Positions 44,439 to 57,881 of a DNA stretch of 64,000 bases are shown one piece after another (position 1 is the stretch's first letter; each line of letters opens with the position of its first letter). The stretch comes from Gentiana macrophylla. Taxonomy: Eukaryota; Streptophyta; Magnoliopsida; Gentianales; Gentianaceae. The notes below the pieces were generated by a model. It was given only the letters and a program-made list of their open reading frames with translations. It was not told the origin of the DNA and did not search any database. Location of the stretch: assembly GCA_026214975.1 (NCBI GenBank), contig CM047806.1, positions 100,945,239-101,009,238 of the forward strand, given 5' to 3'. The position numbers were made by a program, and so were the translations under genes.

Positions 44439-45960
44439 GTGACACCCATTTCTCAGATAACGAGTCATTATCCAGAAAAAAAACGTCTGGCACACATACA
44501 CTTAAAATTTAATCTAATTATGTATGCAAGTCTTACATAGTCAATCGTCAGAGTTCAAAGCAGAAACAAAACTATAGGCTCGGAGAATTAAACAGACTAA
44601 TTCACGGACCGAAAAGGAACACAACTTGCATCTAAAATCTCAACAATAACCAAAATACAACGGAATATTTAGAATGATAAACTTCAACTGCAACACCTCA
44701 GGGATCGCTCCTTCGAAAATCTTGAATTCAACCTACACCATACCACCTTCTCGAGGTGGGAAAACAATAATAAAAAGGGTTCATGAGTACTACGTACTTA
44801 GTAAGGGGTAGAAGAATCGGTAGTAACAAATATAGCATATAATAGTATTGATTTACAAGCGCTACCACATATGTTGTGAAGTGCTCACTCCCCCTTGGCT
44901 AGCTATGTTTGCAAGACCTTCGACCAATTAGGGATTCGTTACATTATGATCCAAGGACACTTCATCCGAATGGTGGGTATGCACCGGGACATGTTCAGTA
45001 CTACATATGGCACAGATTGTTCTGTGTGGACTGTTTCATACTACGAAACGGAAACATGCCTTACCATGAATTATGACATTTTACCTTTTAGACAGAGTTA
45101 CAAGGATAATCTTATAGTCCACGTTCATTCACATATAGACGTCATAAGGACATCTAGTCCTAGACAATCTAGATTAACTACCTAACAGATAGCAAAGAGA
45201 TCATTGAACATTATGTCAATGTTCCTTAAGGTCTAGAGAAAAGCCTTATGATGCTCTCACCATCTCTCCGCAAAGGGTCTCAGTTGTGGTGATAAGACGA
45301 AGCCACCAAAACTCAATTGCTAGGCTTTGCCAAGTTCCACGTAATGTCCCAAAGACATATAACCCACAACACGTCGTATTCTACACAAAAAATTGAATAA
45401 CTACATTTCAGGCCCTAGGCGCGCGCCTAACGCTGCTTATGGAACTTTCGGCGCACGCTTGTTAAGGGCGGGCGGGCGAGCCAACTTGCTGATCCATGTC
45501 TCATGTTCCACCTGCTGGCCAGACGCAAGCCTAACCTAACCCGGGAGCACGCTCGTCGTCGTTTTCAGCTAAAATATGCACTTTTCCCTGTACGATACTG
45601 GACCAATTTTCAACCATAATTTCGCACTTTATGGTACCAAAAATTCTCCAAAGCCAGCAAATATGATTCCATACACAAATTAAGACATAACAATAATAGC
45701 TATTCCTGACTATAAGACTCCTTACCTTGTTATTTAGAAGAAATATATCCAAAGTCAAAGGGCACAAGAACACCAAAAATCTGCAAATTCTTCGACTCAT
45801 ACGCGATTCCTATTAACCAAAACATCGGCTACAATCACCCTAACAATCTACAACATCTAAACTTAACAGTTTACCAAGGATACTCAAGATTCTGAGCTTG
45901 GGATAAAACTGAAACTTACATAATTAGAGAGATGTTGATATCAAAACAATCACGGCAACG
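44439..45960 (-). mobile_element. Probable LTR-retrotransposon or solo LTR remnant
   Basis: Begins TGTGACACCCATTTCTC on the + strand and runs as non-coding DNA of moderate GC with phrases common in plant gypsy LTRs (CTCAGGGATCGCTCCTTCGA, GAGTACTACGTACTTAGTAA, GTACAGGGAAAAGTGC on the - strand). The right end and a target duplication were not found. Assignment rests on general resemblance only. Confidence 0.35.
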
Positions 45961-46054
45961 CGGTGTTCAAGAATATCTATTATGGTTTGCACAAATGATG
46001 AGCGGATTGAGCCATAAACTCACGATCCCCTTTTCTCTCTTCTTTCTTCCAAAT

Positions 46055-46379
46055 CCCCAGAGTTCGACCGTCTGGGTACTACCTGGCCGTATCTCTCTAT
46101 CGGCCATCTGCTGTGCCAGGGCCATCTTCTTCAGGAGGGGAGAGTAAGAATTGGAGGAGTTGCTGGCAGCTTCCCGTGCAGCCACATATTCAACATTTCT
46201 TGTGGAGGTGATTGCACGATTGTCTCGCTATTGGCCAGGGATTACAGAGGAGGCAAATGGGGGATGGTCATTGTCTGGAATGCGGGGATGGTCTAGAAAC
46301 TTTACGGCATATGCTCTTCGAGTGTGAGATGACAGATAGGATTTGGCAAGTGTCACCGTTTTATAGGGTCTTTGGGCGC
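46055..46379 (+). pseudogene. Second LINE remnant, upstream part (zinc-binding tail)
   Basis: Frames read VRPSGYYLAVSL, then QLPVQPHIQHFLWR (stop) LHDCLAIGQGLQRRQMGDGH and CLECGDGLETLRHMLFECEM, then TDRIWQVSPFYRVFG. This is the Cys-His tail found after RT in plant LINEs. The sequence is cut at 46379 by element 3 and continues at 52219. Confidence 0.75.
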
Positions 46380-48100
46380 TGATGACGGTCAAATTATACC
46401 CGTAAAAGTCATCAACGTTGACCTTAAATCGAGATTAATAATATATATTTTATAATTAAATCACGTGTTATATTGATTATTTAATGTTATGTGATTTATA
46501 ATTTATAATTTGGTATTTATCCATTTTGTATTATTTAAAAGAGATAATTTGGTATTTATCTGTTTTTATTTATAACTTGGTATTTATCCGTTTTTATTAT
46601 TTAAATATGATTTACTTTGGGATAAATATTTATTGTGTAGATTGAGATAATTTTGGAGGATAAATACAAATGGAAAAATTAAATCTCAAGATAAATCAAA
46701 AGAAATTCAAGATAAAGATCGGATAAGCACGAAAATAGGAGTAAGGCAATCCAAGATTGGCGCCAATAGGGGACGTACCAAGGGGGGCGCATTTTGCATT
46801 TTATTTTTGAGATCGGCTGGGAGTTATCTCTTATTTGTTTTGATATTTTGAAGTATATCTCTTAATTAGGTTGAACCCCTATAAATAAATGCATGTCATA
46901 CACGCCACACACACTCTACACGACCATATACACTTCTTAGTTTATAATAAAATCCTCAGTTTTTCTTAGAGCAGTTTTTATGCAAGTTCTGCAATAATGT
47001 AAGTTGTTGTATTTATTTGTTCTTTGTTCTTTGTAATTAAGCCCCCAATTATTGTTTATCGTTTGAGGTTGTTCGTTCTTCACCGAACGATGTAGATCTA
47101 AGGATACGATATGAGGCAGTGGGGATTCCTTGTCTATAAGGATCCACACGCCCAGATCTGTTATTCGGTGACTATAGATGACTTTGGTATGATCGACAAC
47201 TGTGTTTTAAATAGATCTATATAATTGCTTTATGAATCTCTATTTTATCCGTTACGTATGTAGAAACGCTAAGATTTAGGTTTTCGTCGCGTCAATCTAG
47301 CCACGTCTTTATGGTGTGATTGTCCACATAGAATTTCTTATCTTAGTAGGTCTCGCTACGGATACGTTGCTCGTCTGTTTTAATTAGCGTATTATTAGGA
47401 AATACCAATATAGGGCTCCTAGGTCGGCTCATGAATTGATCTTCCGGGACTTTCAGTGAGATCTAGATATGTTCTGTATTCGGGAATTGTCGACACCTAG
47501 TTATACGTACATCGTAGATTAACATGATACCTAAAAAGTTAGTGTTAATGGGACGGAGACTGATGCGATCGCTTAGGAAGTACGCCTGAACAAAGGAATG
47601 TTGCCTAGGTGAGGAATACGATTAATATCGGCATCCCTAGTTTTGTAAGCGTGTGAGTCATATGAGATGGAGGCCTAAAAAGCGAAGTCACGTGATGTAG
47701 CATAGTGATCTAGATGGCCTACCCGGAGCTAGATCTAGTTTAGGGGATGACTCCCGTAGCCAATATAAAAGAAATACGAATCGGGTTAATAGTTGTCGAG
47801 TCTAGCTTAATTATATAGAATCTCTAGATCCAAACGATAACATAATAATTGGGGAGGTTAATTACGTTGTTTATGTGTTGTGTCGAGTCGAGTCCTTTAT
47901 CTTTCTTGTCTTTCGTTGGTCGTTGACCGCTTTATGTCCTTGACATGAATGATTAGTTGTTTGTATATAAATGATCCACAATTGGTTCCCCGTGGGATCG
48001 ACCTTGATTCACTATAGCTATACTACGATGGACCTAGTCCTCTTGCTAGTATTGGTTTATGGTGGTCAAGTATTTTATTATCACTTGATCTACGTCATCA
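46380..48100 (+). repeat. Element 3, 5' LTR
   Basis: TATA box TATAAATA at 46880-46887. Three GGTATTTATCCG/TGTTTTTATTAT-type repeats lie near 46510-46610. Confidence 0.92.
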
Positions 48101-49229
48101 ATAATAGGCCATGTGAAGTAGAGTTCCATAGGAAAGTCGTGAATTGCTAAAGAAAAGGAAATTTAGCAATCAACCTTAAGATGGAAGCATTAAGAGAGCT
48201 TGAGAATTACTGAAAATGTAACAGATAATGATTGGTGCGAACAAGAACAATTTTTGGTCAACTTCCAAAACTTTTTAGAATGGCGATCCGAGTGAAAATC
48301 CAAAGTTGTGTGCAATTCGTTCTGCAACTACCCTTATCCTTTCCTTTATACCTTTTCACCCTTCAAACTTTTCGATCCTCTCACCAATCTGCCCTGACAG
48401 TTCACATTTCTAACCATTCTTTCATCACCTCTCTTTCTTTCCATCTATTTCACTCTCCCACCCTCACCCAATCCCTTAACCAATACCCACCCAAAACAAA
48501 ATTTCTTACCCACCCTTTATATTTTCTTACCATCCTTATATATATCTTTTTCTAAACCCATCATACTCTCAACCTCCATTTTGTTTACAAAATACCTTTG
48601 TGTTGTGGAATTTGAAATATTGCTAAGTTTTAATGTTTATCTTTTATCATTTTGGTTTTCATGATCCTAGCTGGGGTGCGTGTAGCTCTGACCCTAGCTA
48701 GATTTTAAAAGTTTTTTTGGTTCGATCAAAATGCAACTTATCTTTCTACCAGAAGTTTTAAAATTCACACTTTTACGCCTATCCCGGCATTTCGAGATGA
48801 TGAGTTTTGTTCTAAATACCACACCGATCCGACCTTGTTGATGACGGTGATGACTTTTACGTGATACATTGGGTTATTCGTAATTTCGAGGAGAAGCTAC
48901 ATCTCCCTAAGTTGTTGACATCCAATCAAAACGTTAAGAGTCCGCGCTCAGTATCTGATTTAATCTTTAGCCTATAGGTCACATCCAATCTGCTATACCT
49001 TACCAAGTGTCTCTTTTTCGCTGGATTAAATACCTTATCAATCCGGTAAACCTCGTGTTTTCGCACATGGGGTAATGCTTTTTTTCTTCTCCACCCGGTT
49101 TTACGAATATTTTTGTGGTAGAGGATTTAGATGAAAACTACCATCTTTAGTTGCTTGTTTTTCTTTCTATTTAGTATTTTTCTTTTTGCGTCTATATATG
49201 TATCCTTTTCTTATTCGATTTAGAATTCG
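48101..49229 (+). other. Element 3 unique interior, origin unknown
   Basis: No match to elements 1 or 2. A 107-codon frame at 48232-48555 is Phe/Ser/Thr-rich and low in information. There is no tRNA-complementary site directly after the LTR (ATAATAGGCC follows), unlike the tRNA-Asp site of its relatives. Confidence 0.5.
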
Positions 49230-50491
49230 TGTCCTAACGAGCCGTTTTAACTCTTCGGTTTTCCTTGTCATTAGGTGTATAAAATAAAGTGGCTTAATTT
49301 ATTTTTGGATATTTTATATCTAATTACTGCCACATTATTTTATATCTTCCACTGACGTGCTATTAACGGTTCTGTTTGGTTTGCTTAAACAGGTTTTCAC
49401 TTGCTTCTCCATGACGTGCTTAGATTACTCCGATGTTCTGCATCTACTTGAGATCCGTTTTCAGAGCTAAGTCTTTTTCTTAAATTCTCATTTTTATTTG
49501 TCATTGGGGACAATGCCATGTTTAAGTGGGGGGTAGGAGACTTAGCTATGATATGTTATAATTGAAAATTGAATGAAACGGTGAAAAATTGAATAAATTG
49601 AATAAATGCCATTTTATTTATCTCGTACCCTTAGAATTGTGAGTTCCTAGCTAAGAATTGATAGGAAAGGAACCAAGTTGCATGAGTACGTGATCATTTT
49701 ATACTTATGTGAATGTAAATTTAAGGATATTCATGCCGTTTGTTGCAAGTAGTTATTTATTATTTAATTACTCAATCTTTGAATCGAGTTTTACCACGCA
49801 AATTGTAATAACTAAAGAAATTATGTGTACATTGCGTAGATGATTGGTTATGCAGACCTAGAGTCGATATTTATCTGCTGATGTATTCTTATCTTCTAGC
49901 CATCAAAGCGGAGTAATAAGCTTGAGAATAATATGTGTTTTGACAAAGCGTTAAACACTGGGCTTGTAGTAACATTACCAAAGTAGCCTCGCGCTTGTGG
50001 TAATATTCAATGCTATTGACTCATCTGTGAAAGGGGATTCTTGCAATGCATAATTTACTTTTAAAGCAAGTTTCTTTCTTGAGATTTGTTAATGCTTGAA
50101 AATATGAAAATGAGAAAAAATTCAACTTTTAAGAGGCTTCGAGTATTTTTCTCGGTCTCAAAGTCCAAAAACCTCTTAGATAACGCTCTTGCTTATTGCA
50201 CCATGTCTTTACCCATGCGAGGCTTAAGAAGTAGGAATACTGATGTTGGTAGGTTGAGACTGCGAAGTTAGCATAACTCTAATCTTGCCAAGATTTTATA
50301 AAACTGAATGCACATGCACACATCACTTCGATTCATAGCGAGTAGTGAATAATTGATACCTTATGAGCATGAATGGTATGGGTTGACTCGAGTTTCTTGC
50401 GTAAGTAGGATTTGACCACAGGAAATGTTGTCTTGAGGAATGACTTATTGATGCTTTGTTAGGGACGATCAAAGTTTAAGTGGAGGGTAGT

Positions 50492-52213
50492 TGATGACGG
50501 TCAAATTATACCCGTAAAAGTCATTAACGTTGACCTTAAATCGAGATTAATAATATATATTTTATAATTAAATCACGTGTTATATTGATTATTTAATGTT
50601 ATGTGATTTATAATTTATAATTTGGTATTTATCCATTTTGTATTATTTAAAAGAGATAATTTGGTATTTATCTGTTTTTATTTATAACTTGGTATTTATC
50701 CGTTTTTATTATTTAAATATGATTTACTTTGGGATAAATATTTATTGTGTAGATTGAGATAATTTTGGAGGATGAATACAAATGGAAGAATTAAATCTCA
50801 AGATAAATCAAAAGAAATTCAAGATAAAGATTGGATAAGCACGAAAAGAGGAGTAAGGCAATCCAAGATTGGCGCCAACAGGGGACGCACCAAGGGGGGG
50901 CGTATTTTGCATTTTATTTTTGAGATCGGCCGGGAGTTATCTCTTATTTGTTTTGATATTTTGAATTATATCTCTTAATTAGCTTGAACCCCTATAAATA
51001 AAGGCATGTCATACACGCCACACACACTCTACACGACCATATACACTTCTTAGTTTATAATAAAATCCTCAGTTTTTCTTAGAGCAGTTTTTATGCAAGT
51101 TCTGCAATAATGTAAGTTCTTGTATTTATTTGTTCTTTGTTCTTTGTAATTAAGCCCCCAATTATTGTTTATCGTTTGAGGTTGTTCTTTCTTCACGAGC
51201 GATGTAGATCTGAGGATACGATATGAGGCGTTGGGGATTCCTTGTCTATAATGATCCACGCCCAGATCTCGAGTATTCGGTGACCTATAGATGACTTTGG
51301 TATGATCGACAACCGTGTTTTTAGTAGATCTATACAATTGCTTTATGAATCTCTATTTTATCCGTTACGTATGTAGAAACGCTAAGATTTAGGTTTTCGT
51401 CGCGTCAATCTAACCACGTTTTTATGGTGTGATTGTCCACCTAGAATTTCTTATCTTAGTAGGTATGGCTACGGCTACATTGCTCGTCTGTTTTAATTAG
51501 CGTATTATTAGGAAATACCAATATAGGGCTCCTAGGTCGGCTCATGAATTGATCTTTCGAGACTTTCAGCGAGATCTAGATATGTTCTGTATTCGGGAAT
51601 TGTCGACACCTAGTTATACGTACATCGTAGATTAACATGATACCTAAAAAGTTAGTGTTAATGGGACGGAGACTGATGCGATCGCTTAGGAAGTACGCCT
51701 GAACAAATGAATGTTGCCTAGGTGAGGAATAAGATTAATATCAGCATCCCTAGTTTTGTAAGCGTGTGAGTCATATGAGATGGAGGCCTAAAAAGTGAAG
51801 TCACGTGATGTAGCATAGTGATCTAGATGGCCTACCCGGAGCTAGATCTAGTTTAAGGGGTGACTCCCGTAGCCAATATAAAAGAAATACGAATCGGGTT
51901 AATAATTGCCGAGTCTAGCTTAATTATATAGAATCTCTAGATCCAAACGATAACATAATAATTGGGGAGGTTAATTACATTGTTTATGTGTTGTGTCGAG
52001 TCGAGTCCTTTATCTTTCTTGTTTTTCGTTGGTCGTAGACCGCTTTATGTCCTTGACATGAATGATTAGTTGTTTGTATATAAATGATCCATAATTGGTT
52101 CCCTGTGGGATCGACCTTGATTCTCTATAGCTATACTACGATGGACCTAGTCCTCTTGCTAGTATTGGTTTATGGTGGTCAAGTATTTTATTATCACTTG
52201 ATCTACGTCATCA
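50492..52213 (+). repeat. Element 3, 3' LTR
   Basis: Preceded by the purine tract AAAGTTTAAGTGGAGGGTAG. TATA box TATAAATA at 50993-51000. Confidence 0.92.
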
Positions 52214-52218
52214 GGCGC

Positions 52219-52970
52219 CTTCGTTCTGCCTCATTTGCGGATTTCTTTATGAGATTGATAGAGGATCATGGCGTTCAGGGAACCGCGAGGTTTATGTGGC
52301 TCTTATGGGGGATTCGGAAGGTGGGTTGCTCTGCGGTGTTTGATGATCAGGCTGTTTACGTCTTCCGCGGTGTGCACGCGCTCTCCGGCAGCATCGGCAG
52401 AGTATGCAGAGGCTATGGAGGTTTATCGGACGCATGTCTCTGTTCCACACTTTGTGGATAAGTGGGTGCGGCCAGTAGAAAAGGTTATAAAGGGCAACGT
52501 TGATGCGTCAGTTACTAAGGCGGGAGCTGGGGTTGAAGTCATTTTCTGAGATTTGCATGGGGTAGTTCTTCATTCTTTTGCATATCACTTCCATCCAGGG
52601 GAATCGGTGGAGTATATGGAGCTAAAGGCTATTTCCTTGGACTTGGAGGAAGCACGTCAATTGGGGATTCAACGACTACAGGTAGAGAGCGATTGCCTGG
52701 CGTGTATCTCGAGGCTCTGCAGACCTGTCGAAGATATTACGGCCCATGGTTGTCTAGTACAAGACTGTTTAACCATGTTACCTAGTTTCACATCTGTTTC
52801 CTTTACTTTTATTCGGCGTATGAGGAATGTCTCTACGCACCTTTTAGCTCGACATGCTTTGTCAGTTTTGACTCGGATATCTTGGGGCACCTTGCCCCCG
52901 GGTGACATTTTGGCCGCTTGCATGACGGATATTACTTAATAAAAGTTCTTTTCCCTAAAAAAAAAAAAAT
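52219..52970 (+). pseudogene. Second LINE remnant, RNase H domain and poly(A) tail
   Basis: Continues the LINE of 46055-46379. Frames read SASFADFFMRLIEDHGVQGT, then VDKWVRPVEKVIKGNVDASV, LHSFAYHFHPGESVEYMELK, LQVESDCLACISRL and RRMRNVSTHLLARHALSV. N-V-D-A, M-E-L-K and E-S-D carry the D, E, D catalytic residues of plant RNase H. The frame shifts near 52340 and has a stop at 52547. AATAAA (52938-52943) precedes a 13-bp A tract (52957-52969), the expected 3' end of a LINE. Confidence 0.85.
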
Positions 52971-53140
52971 TCACGGTGAATAAATCCAAAAGATTACATT
53001 TTTACCCTTACTCAGAGATGAAAGTATTACAGATTTGATGTCGAGGATATGTTTTTTGAGACCAGTTGTTCTAGATGAATAAGATTGTATAATTGTTTGG
53101 ACTTGGCGACCAAGGTGTAGATTAGAAACAAGATATGTTT

Positions 53141-53666
53141 TGTTATAAAACGGATGGAGATAACTTCAGATGCAAGAAACAGAAACAGAAGCAATCAAAC
53201 ATAAACAATCAAAGGAGATAACAGAAACAAGAAGAAACTGATTTAACGTGGAAAACCCCTCGAGTGGGAGAGGTAAAAAAACCACGGGCAGAAAAGAGAT
53301 ATTTTATTATGCACTGAATTTTCTTAGATTTCAACACACTCGGATAATGAGACAACAAGCTGTATTTATAGGCACAAATCCCAAACCCTAGCCGCCAGAA
53401 TCTTTGTCGAAGCACCATAAATACCCCTACACGTGTCCTCCTTTTAATGACATTGTATAGTTGTCACATAACGAATTAATGGATGTGGGACCTGCTTTGT
53501 ATTCCAAGATACTCGGCAGACTATCACCCCGGCGATAGTTACCTGCCGATGAAGCTCGATGAGACTCCACCCTACCGATGCAATGAATTGAATACACTTC
53601 GGTCACCATCACTCGGCCGAGTCTTGATTGGTTCCACCGGATGTAGAGTTTAAGTCACTTTCGACA
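53141..53666 (-). repeat. Copia element, 3' LTR
   Basis: 526 bp. Followed on the + strand by CTCCACCTTGACTTCAACTC, the complement of a purine-rich primer tract. Confidence 0.93.
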
Positions 53667-54214
53667 AATCTCCACCTTGACTTCAACTCTCCACAGAGTC
53701 AAAGCAGATTGCATAACCGGATGTACTTGTACCGGATGCATTCGTCAATGCGGATGTACTTGTACCGGACTATCTCCACAAAGATCCACTCCACCGATCC
53801 GCCTCGGTAAAGTTTCCGAAACCGATTATAAGCTTTGAATATTCGGTAAGTCCAGCAAAGTGGAACTTACTCTCTTTGAATCGGTTTAGTGAACATATCG
53901 CCAGGTTCTCCTTTGTGCCAATCTTCACCACAAACCTCTTCTCATTCCTCAAGAAATGATACGACATCAATATGCTTGGTTCTCTCATGATGAACCCGAT
54001 CCTTGGCTAAACATATTGCACTTAGATCATCACAATATATATCGGCTGATCTCGATGCAACCCCAAATCACCGACTAGCCCCTTCAACCGGATACCCTCC
54101 TTAGCCGCTTTCAAGAAGAGCCATATATTACGCTTGATAGTTGATAAGGCTCATGTAGCTGAAGAGTAGCTTTCTAGTGACCACTTGCATTTCCCAATGT
54201 AAACACATACCCAG

Positions 54215-55335
54215 TCATTGATTTTCATCATCAACATCACTGCGATAATCAGCATCACGAAGAACTCGTGACGAGACCGATATCACCTCCATAAATGAGA
54301 CCAACATCACCGTACTCTCAGGTATCTCGAATATCCTTTTAACTGACTTCCGGTGTTCCTTTCCAGGTTGAGCCATAAACTCTGCGACAACACCGATTTG
54401 CTGAGCGAGATCAGGCCTAGTGCACACCATGGCATACATCGACCACGCGCCAATTGCACTAGCATAGGAACTTTGACATATACTCCTTCTCTTGGTGGTT
54501 GTGAAGCATAAGCAGACAAATGAACATTTGATGCCATATGAGTATCTATTGGTTTTGCGTGCAGACATCCCAAACTTGGCCAATATCTTACGCACATAAC
54601 CTCTTTGAGACAAGAACAACTTCTTTCGACTCCTATCTCTCCAGATCTCCATCCCCAAGATTTTCTTGGTCGCACCTAAATCCTTCATTTCAAATTCAAG
54701 ACTCGAGAAGGTTCTTGATTTTGAACATCAGACTTCCTTGTCTGTGGCTATCGGCATGTCATCCACATACATGACAAGATAGATATATGATCCATCTTTC
54801 GTAGATCAAGTAAACACAATGATCATATGGACTTCATTGTAACCTCCTTTGAAGCATGAAAGCATCAAACCTTTTATACCCTTCGCCTTGGAGCTTGCTT
54901 CAAACCATACAATGATTTCTTCAACTTGCAAACATAGTTTTCTTTGCCAGGGACTTGAAAACCCTCAGGCTGTGTCATGTATATCTCCTTATCCACCTCA
55001 CCATGTAGAAAAGCAGTTTTCACATCCAATTGCTCAAGTTCGAGATCTCTGTGTGCCACCATTGCTAGTAGCACACTGATTGAAGTGTGTCGACCCTTTG
55101 GTGAAAATATTTCATCAAAGTCAACCCCTTCCTTTTGACTGAACCCTCTTGCAACCAAACGTGCCTTATACCTGACCCCTTCTGCCTTTGTTATTCCTTC
55201 CTTTTTCTTGAAAATCCATTTGCAAGTCACAACTCCCTTGTCAGTAGGTTGTTTGACCAATTCCCAAGTCTGATTCTTCAATAATGACTCCATTTCATCT
55301 CCCATGGCTGCATGCCACTGAGATGCTACGTACAT
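54215..55335 (-). pseudogene. Copia reverse transcriptase remnant
   Basis: The frame 54874-55335 reads WHAAMGDEMESLLKNQTWEL, CKWIFKKKEGITKAEGVRYK, ARLVARGFSQKEGVDFDEIF, LDVKTAFLHGEVDKEIYMTQ and YGLKQAPR, the classic copia RT (RVT_2) start. A further frame 54215-54688 gives MKDLGATKKILGMEIWRDRS, the segment after the YVDDM box, and later ARGRCMPWCALGLISLSK in another frame. The catalytic box region (54720-54800) is broken by frame changes. RT copies the element RNA into DNA; this one is dead. Confidence 0.93.
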
Positions 55336-55599
55336 GTCTTTGCTTCCACTGTAAGTAGTAGGTTCAAAGAACCTCTACTTCTTACGCAAATTGGAGTGCA
55401 TATCCACCAAATCATCATATCCATATCTCCTGGAGGTATCCCAACATTAGATCTTCTAGGCCTGCGGCCGGCTGAACTCTGGCGATCAATGTTTGTATGG
55501 CGCTCCCCGGCGAGGTCTCGCAGACCGGCTTGGATCAGATTACGGTTCATTATCCGGATCATTATAGTGTTGATTTGGATCCACCGATTGTTGCATATC

Positions 55600-57760
55600 A
55601 AGAGCTCCACTGAAGCTCCACCTGTTTCTCAACACTATCAGATTCACCTTTGGGTTTGAGACTCGAGACCTCCCCACCGATGAGTTTAACATAGAATTTT
55701 CATCAAACACAACGTCCCTGCTGAGGATTACTCGGACTCTGCGATGACCAAATCCTATATCCTTTCACTCCATCACCGTACCCCCACAAACACTCCCTTC
55801 TTGGCTCTTGGCTCCAACTTCCCTTCACTAACATGATAGTAAGTTTGTACTTCCAAAACCCTTAGGCGAGTAGTCGGCAGGCTTGCTGACCACATCTCAA
55901 ATGGTGTCTTGAGATTGATTCTGTGTGAGGACTCCTGTTGATTAAGTAGCAAGCTATCTTAACAGCCTCTACCCAAAATCTCCTTGATAAACCAGCTTGA
56001 GAAAGCATACATCTTGCCCTCTCCAGTAGAGTTTGATTCATCCTTTCAGCTACACCATTCTGCGAGGTGTATTCCTTACAGTGTGATGTCCGGCAATACC
56101 TCGGTGCACAAAATGAATCAAAATCCGTCCAGTAATTCTAGACCATTATCATCACGAAGCTTCTTGATTTTCTTGCCTAGCGGTTCTCCACTAGGGCCTT
56201 CCAACGCTTGAAGTTATTGAATGCATCACTTTTGTTCTTCATCATCACCACCCAAGTCATCCTTGAATAGTCATCTATGAATGACACAAAATATCTGTGA
56301 CCACCCAATGACTCAACTTTTGATGGACCCAAGAATGAATGGATATAATCAAGTGTTGCCTTTGTATTGTGCAACCTGTTGAGAATTTACTTCTATGCAA
56401 CTTCCCAAACACACAATGTTCACAAAAGTCCGATTCTTGACCTTATATCCCCAAGAAAACCTCTTTGAAGAAAGAACACGCATACCCCTTTCACCCGTGT
56501 GACCAAGTCTCATGTGCCCACGGTGAGTCTCTTGAGATCAGTGAGTGGCCGAGGATGCACAAAGAAGAAGATGCAGAGATCTGATAGATCCTTGTAATAT
56601 ATACAAGGTTCCCTCTTGATGCCTTTGAGGACTACAAGCTGAATCTTTGAAGACATTCAAATTTGTCCACCTTCACCCTTGAAATTGAACCCCTTGTTTG
56701 TCCGAGATCGAGAGATACCAAATTCTTGGTCATCTGTGGAACATGTCTTACATCTTTCGGTGTACAAAATTTACCATCCTCTGTCCTTAACTTTCTTGAG
56801 CCAATTCCCACAACTTTGCAAACCTTCTTTGTTGGCCATATAAATTTGACCACCATCTATCTCGCTCATAAGTAGAAAACCACTCCCTGTTTGGACAAAT
56901 ATGGTAGGATGCTCCGAGAATCAAGTATCCACACATCATTATGGTGTGTAGAGTCCCTGCAACTAGAACCAGATCCTCATCAGATTGCTCGGTAGCCAAA
57001 GGCTGCTGTGCTGCAAGTGCCTTCCTCTTTGCTTTTCTTCTTCCTTGGACAATTGGACTTCCAATGTCCCTGCTCCTCTGATAAGAATTACAGACATCGA
57101 TGTAGACTTAGGACCTTTGGACACCGACTTCTTTTTTCTTCTTACATCCATATCCTTTTTCCACTATTGCTGCTGGCTACTAGCCCAAAGAATTGACTGT
57201 CTGTATCTGTACAGCCTCTTGTGTCTAAGCTCCTGGCATGTAAGGCGGACCTTACATCCTCCAAAGCTCTTGTATCCTTTCCAACTATGAAAGATCGCAC
57301 AAAGTTTTCATATGATGCGGTAGTGACACCAACAGGATTAAGGCTGCATCTTCATCTTCAATTTTAACATCAATATTTCTTAAATCAAGCAATATTGTGT
57401 TTCACCTGGTCCAGATGTTCCTCAGTGGACTCCTTCATGCATCTTCAAACTGAACAACCTCTGTTTCAATAATAACTTGTTGGTCGTTGACTTGGTCATA
57501 TCTGAGCTTTCAAGCTTTTTCCACAACTTGGTGCGGTGTCTTCTCGGCAACCTCGGTGATAACATCATCGAGATAAGCACAACATGATGGTTGAATGTGC
57601 TTTCTCTTCCAGGACCGCATAATCTCTTTGCACTTGTATTTGGTTTGTCGGATAAAGATTCCACAAACCCCTGTTGTTTCAACGATTTGCACGATCTTGA
57701 TTTGCCATAGACCAAAAAGCGTTTCCTTCTGTAAATTTATCGATTTTTACGTTTATCATT
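55600..57760 (-). pseudogene. Copia gag, protease and integrase remnants
   Basis: Read right to left: gag (WKKLESSDMTKSTTNKLLLK then QRLFSLKMHEG near 57430-57560) and a zinc-knuckle trace near 57040. A protease-like segment, LILGASYHICPNREWFSTYE at about 56880-56960, has lost the DSG spacing. It is followed by VCKVVGIGSRKLRTEDGKFC. Integrase pieces, GGHRYFVSFIDDYSRMTWVV at about 56250-56320, retain the D-D-Y-S-R motif. Frames break every few hundred bases. Confidence 0.85.
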
Positions 57761-57866
57761 GACATCTTTTCTTGCTAAAGATCACACCTTTATCACAGAT
57801 CCTAGCACTTCTTGTGAAGGCCTTGGTGAAGATGAAGTTGATCGCATGCATTGTTTTCTCGAACCT

Positions 57867-57879
57867 GGCTCCGATACCA
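57867..57879 (-). promoter_or_regulatory. Copia primer-binding site, initiator tRNA-Met
   Basis: TGGTATCGGAGCC on the - strand, two bases inside the 5' LTR. It differs from the usual TGGTATCAGAGCC by one base. Confidence 0.9.
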
Positions 57880-57881
57880 CT

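Larger units (their letters stand above)
46380..52213 (+). mobile_element. Non-coding LTR retrotransposon, element 3 (Athila relative)
   Basis: LTRs 46380-48100 (1721 bp) and 50492-52213 (1722 bp), both TGATGACGGTCAAAT...CTACGTCATCA, with about nine differences in the first ~420 aligned bases by eye. A perfect 5-bp duplication GGCGC flanks it (46375-46379 and 52214-52218). The ~2.4-kb interior has no gag or pol and no recognisable primer-binding site after the first LTR. Its right half (about 49230-50490) matches the 3' non-coding block of element 2, including GGGGACAATGCCATG and the AAGTGGGGGGTAGG tract. It probably moved with proteins from an autonomous relative. Confidence 0.92.

Noticed and set aside
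45531..45800. 89-codon - strand ORF as a host gene
   Set aside because: It lies in the LTR-like remnant, has no recognisable domain and no splice or promoter context.
48232..48555. 107-codon ORF in element 3 as a gag remnant
   Set aside because: Phe/Ser/Thr-rich with no gag motif such as WxxL…KF or a CCHC finger. Likely chance in a T/C-rich region.
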